A stretch of 64,000 nt of DNA, from contig JBAHVR010000288.1 of assembly GCA_036898135.1 (NCBI GenBank), positions 77,501 through 141,500 of the forward strand, in the 5' to 3' direction. The position numbers were made by a program, and so were the translations under genes. Of this stretch, positions 61,631-64,000 are shown in pieces. How positions within the stretch are numbered: position 1 is the first letter of the stretch; each line of letters starts with the position of its first letter. This DNA is from Oncomelania hupensis. Taxonomy: Eukaryota > Mollusca > Gastropoda > Littorinimorpha > Pomatiopsidae. The notes below the pieces were generated by a model. That model ran no database searches and was not told where the DNA came from. It saw only the letters and a list, made by a program, of their open reading frames with translations.

Positions 61631-62114
61631 AATTATCACAAGATTTACACACAACTTACTGCTCCTTCGTCTTTTGACTTGCGAGCAGCGATTTGAATAG
61701 AATAGTCTCCCACAGTTATATTTACAACTATATATTGCACTCGGAAGAATTCATTATTGCACTCATGAACGAACCACCAAGGGCATCACAGAACTAGTTC
61801 ATTTCTTTATCAGCTATGCCAGGACACTGCGTAACTGAGACTAGCCGAAGGTTACGTTGGCCTCTCTCAATAAGTGCTTGTGAGAGTACGCGGCAAGTAT
61901 CGCCTACGCTGTGTGTCATGCTAGTCGCCTCCAGTTGCATCAACGTGCCCTACTATTCTTTTAGGGAAGTTAGTTCAATATTGCAGTACTGACCTCAAAA
62001 GGCAGTAGCTGTACTACATGCACTCTTATCTTTTTCTTAGGCTACATAGTCGTATGTCTGATTCCAATTCTTCTGCGAATTTCATAAATTCCTGATGGTG
62101 ATAAAATCTATAAA

Positions 62115-62445
62115 ATATAAAGGTTGGAGTCGATGTCGGAAGTGCACGACGCTTTGCGTCCATGAGACACACAAGTTGTGGAGTTGTTTTTATCGTACAG
62201 ATGGAGTCCTGATCACAGTATCCTGATTGAAAGAAGAAGAAGAATGCTATTATTTAAGGAGAGATCGAGACTGGTGCTGGAAGTGCATCACGACGTTTAG
62301 CGTGAATTAGACATAAAAGTAGTGGGTTTTTTGCACAGACCAGAGATGTACAGAGTGTAGCCCTTTGCACAGACGAAGTTATCCACAGTATCCTGATCGA
62401 AGAAGAAGAAGAAGAAAGAAAGAGAAGAAGAATGCCTATATACAA
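62115..62445. repeat. Diverged ~160-bp tandem duplication
   Basis: Two blocks share ggaagtgca.cacgac, ttt.gcgt, ccacagtatcctgat, gaagaagaagaatgc (about 62130-62250 and 62270-62440). Confidence 0.7.
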
Positions 62446-62671
62446 TCTTGTGCGAAACTTAAACGCCAGTTAAATTGTTCTTCTTAGATAAAGACGGTGA
62501 AAAGGGATGATTCGTCTCCAACGCTCATGCAATAAGGGCGAGCGTTAAACTTTGTCCTTCACTCCTTTCAAACTATCTTGTTTTCATATTATATATTTGT
62601 TTCTCTTTGTGATTTAAAGTGAAAGATAAAGTGTAAGTTGTTTTTTTTTTTCTCTCTGTATCCTTTAGTCT

Positions 62672-62806
62672 TTAGTCTTGGACGGCCTCTAGTTTTTTGG
62701 GCGGTTCCACTTCAATCTCCACCGTGGGTTGCGCCATAGGGAATGAACTGTACAGGTACACAGCCAGTATCACCAGAGTTGTTCCTACAACGAATTCCGT
62801 CGTCAC
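62672..62806 (-). CDS. SLC35A-like terminal exon
   Basis: 44 codons plus [23 protein letters not shown] then [20 protein letters not shown]. Acceptor attacag. One membrane helix then a charged tail. Confidence 0.88.
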   Translation of the reverse strand: MTTEFVVGTTLVILAVYLYSSFPMAQPTVEIEVEPPKKLEAVQD

Positions 62807-63517
62807 CTGTAATAACATATTTAACTCATGTTAGATCAAATTTTTTTCTTCACATTTGACAAAAGTTACACTTTTATTTTGTTTTGTTTTTTGTTGTTTG
62901 AAATGTGTGAAAGGAAAACAAGTGGTGTTTTAATGTCACCCGAAAGATTCCAACATTGAATAAGGTTTTGGGCAGAGCAACTACGTTACATTACATGATT
63001 ATTGCTTTAGGTCCAGCGGACTCTTCCGAGCCAAATCAGGACCAGGGCAGAGCAACTGCAGTAGTGTCAAGCTGAAGATTTTCTGTAGCAGCGCCTCAGC
63101 ATTCAAAAGCCATATCTTCGCTTCTCCCCCATTTCCGGTCATCCAGAGGTTTTGTTCAGTCGTCTGGGCGCCAGACGATGCATCTAAGGCAGCAAGAGGG
63201 CGGGCGGGCGGGCGGTTCGAGTTAGATCCTGTATCATCGGCCAGTACCTTGAGCAGCTCTTGAATTGTCTTCCCCTGCTGCTTTACTGCAAATTCTACCA
63301 AAAGGAACCTTATGAAACAAAACAACAATGGCCAGATGCTTGCCTGAAAGTCAAAGATGTAGATGGAAGCTACACAGGAGAGTAGGATGGAGCCGGCGGT
63401 GGAGAATCCTTTGAGGATGTTGTCGGCGTACTTGATGACCGCGGCCACCAGCAGACCGCCCAACGACTGCAGCATCACCACCGTCCACACCAGCCCGTCG
63501 TAGCCGTAGAAGAGGCC
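62672..63517 (-). CDS. Nucleotide-sugar transporter, SLC35A family, last two exons
   Basis: Golgi multi-pass antiporter that carries a nucleotide sugar (UDP-GlcNAc, UDP-Gal or CMP-sialic acid type) into the lumen in exchange for the nucleoside monophosphate. The two exons (63344-63517, 62672-62806) join in phase 0 to 102 codons plus stop. The diagnostic SLC35A stretch is [20 protein letters not shown], between two membrane helices ([15 protein letters not shown] and [15 protein letters not shown]). It ends with a short cytosolic tail [14 protein letters not shown]35A1, A2 and A3 cannot be separated safely on this piece. Earlier exons lie beyond the right edge. It converges on the dynein gene. 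Confidence 0.88.
63004..63050 (-). repeat. Fragment of the gtcctgatttggctc repeat
   Basis: Inverted copy of the tail also at about 35052-35098 and at the ends of segment A (tggtcctgatttggctcgga, tccgctggacctaaagcaat). Confidence 0.65.
63148..63266 (+). repeat. SINE S1 fragment in SLC35A intron
   Basis: cgtctgggcgccagacgatg, catctaaggcagcaagaggg, gagttagatcctgtatcatc, ccttgagcagctcttga, with a (GGGC)n expansion at about 63199-63214. Confidence 0.8.
63344..63517 (-). CDS. SLC35A-like penultimate exon
   Basis: 58 codons, [20 protein letters not shown] ... [10 protein letters not shown] ... ASIYIFDFQ. Acceptor ttgcag. The donor is gcaagc, a GC-AG intron. Confidence 0.9.
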
Positions 63518-64000
63518 CTGCAACAGTCAGCAGCATAGCATATAAAGCAAAGCTGTGGTTTTAAAGCCTATACTCCCTATGGTAAAAAGCTACGCTTTAT
63601 GAGTCAGCAGTTGTTACGTTTAGGGTTTAAAAATGAAAATCCACTGCGCATATTTATTACTTGGATGTTCACAGGAATCACTGTTGAAATCCACTAAATC
63701 GCCTTATTTCGGAAGAAATCTTTTATTTAAGTTCCTTCCTATAGATTTGAAAAATGCGACGACCCGAGATTTTCGCTGAGAGGAGTTTGAGATCTTGATA
63801 TAAACGTAAGCCTACTGAGAGGGACGCGTTGCCTAATGAAGACGCGACCTGTGGTATCATAGATAAGGGTTTCTTCTTCTTCTTCTCCTTCTTTTCTTTT
63901 GGCCCGCCGCCTTCAGCATCTAAAAGATTCCGAAGCCAACTATGGAAGGTTTGCGACAAAAGTAAATAAATTATGTGTGGGGGAAAACTTTGCTGCCTAG
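63518..64000 (-). other. SLC35A intron to window edge: nothing recognised
   Basis: No further exon of the transporter could be recognised before the edge. The Lys-rich minus frame at 63723-63959 has no family resemblance. Confidence 0.5.

Noticed and set aside
62999..63342. Continuation of the transporter exon into 62999-63342
   Set aside because: The frame runs through the GC donor into intron and SINE sequence; the conserved C terminus is in the exon at 62672-62806.

Overview
This is animal nuclear DNA, intron-rich and heavy with repeats. The best guess is a lophotrochozoan, probably a mollusc (gastropod-like). The grounds are small coding exons with GT-AG junctions in long AT-rich introns, a wide mix of DIRS, Ty3/Gypsy, RTE-like, piggyBac, mariner and hAT remnants, several SINE families, and long simple repeats. 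The species is not identified.

The backbone is one gene on the + strand: the 3' part of an axonemal dynein heavy chain, most like DNAH3. I could place 24 consecutive exons from 2478 to the stop codon at 50127. They join in frame to 1136 codons covering the C-terminal quarter of the motor: the end of the stalk-to-AAA5 linker, AAA5, AAA6 and the C-terminal domain. Earlier exons lie before the window. A convergent gene on the - strand enters at the right edge: the last two exons of a nucleotide-sugar transporter of the SLC35A family (62672-63517). About 12.5 kb of 3' UTR and intergenic DNA separates the two stop codons.

Region by region: 1-1507 is a near-pure TTTC tract attached to a SINE. 1.5-17 kb holds exons 1-14, with a mariner-derived MITE, an RTE-like LINE, a piggyBac derivative, SINEs and several intronic minisatellites. 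17.3-18.9 kb is a 47-bp minisatellite with higher-order structure and a solo LTR inserted in it. 20.95-26.52 kb is a young Ty3/Gypsy element whose integrase lies before a gutted reverse transcriptase. 27.19-28.29 kb is a DNA-transposon-like element with terminal inverted repeats. 28.36-33.42 kb is a DIRS-type tyrosine-recombinase retroelement with inverted termini and an internal complementary region. 39.56-44.33 kb is a unit with diverged inverted ends carrying an antisense three-exon gene of an uncharacterised cysteine-rich family, a candidate for a poorly described transposon. 44.7-50.1 kb holds the last five dynein exons. 50-62 kb is 3' UTR and intergenic DNA with another LINE copy, a tripled ~555-bp segment, a SINE with a 5S-rRNA-like block, and a C-rich minisatellite.

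The two host genes have no evident functional link. Nearly everything else is selfish DNA in the dynein introns, most of it visibly defective (deleted RT cores, frameshifts, 5' truncations) but with well-kept ends. That pattern suggests several were moved by enzymes supplied in trans.
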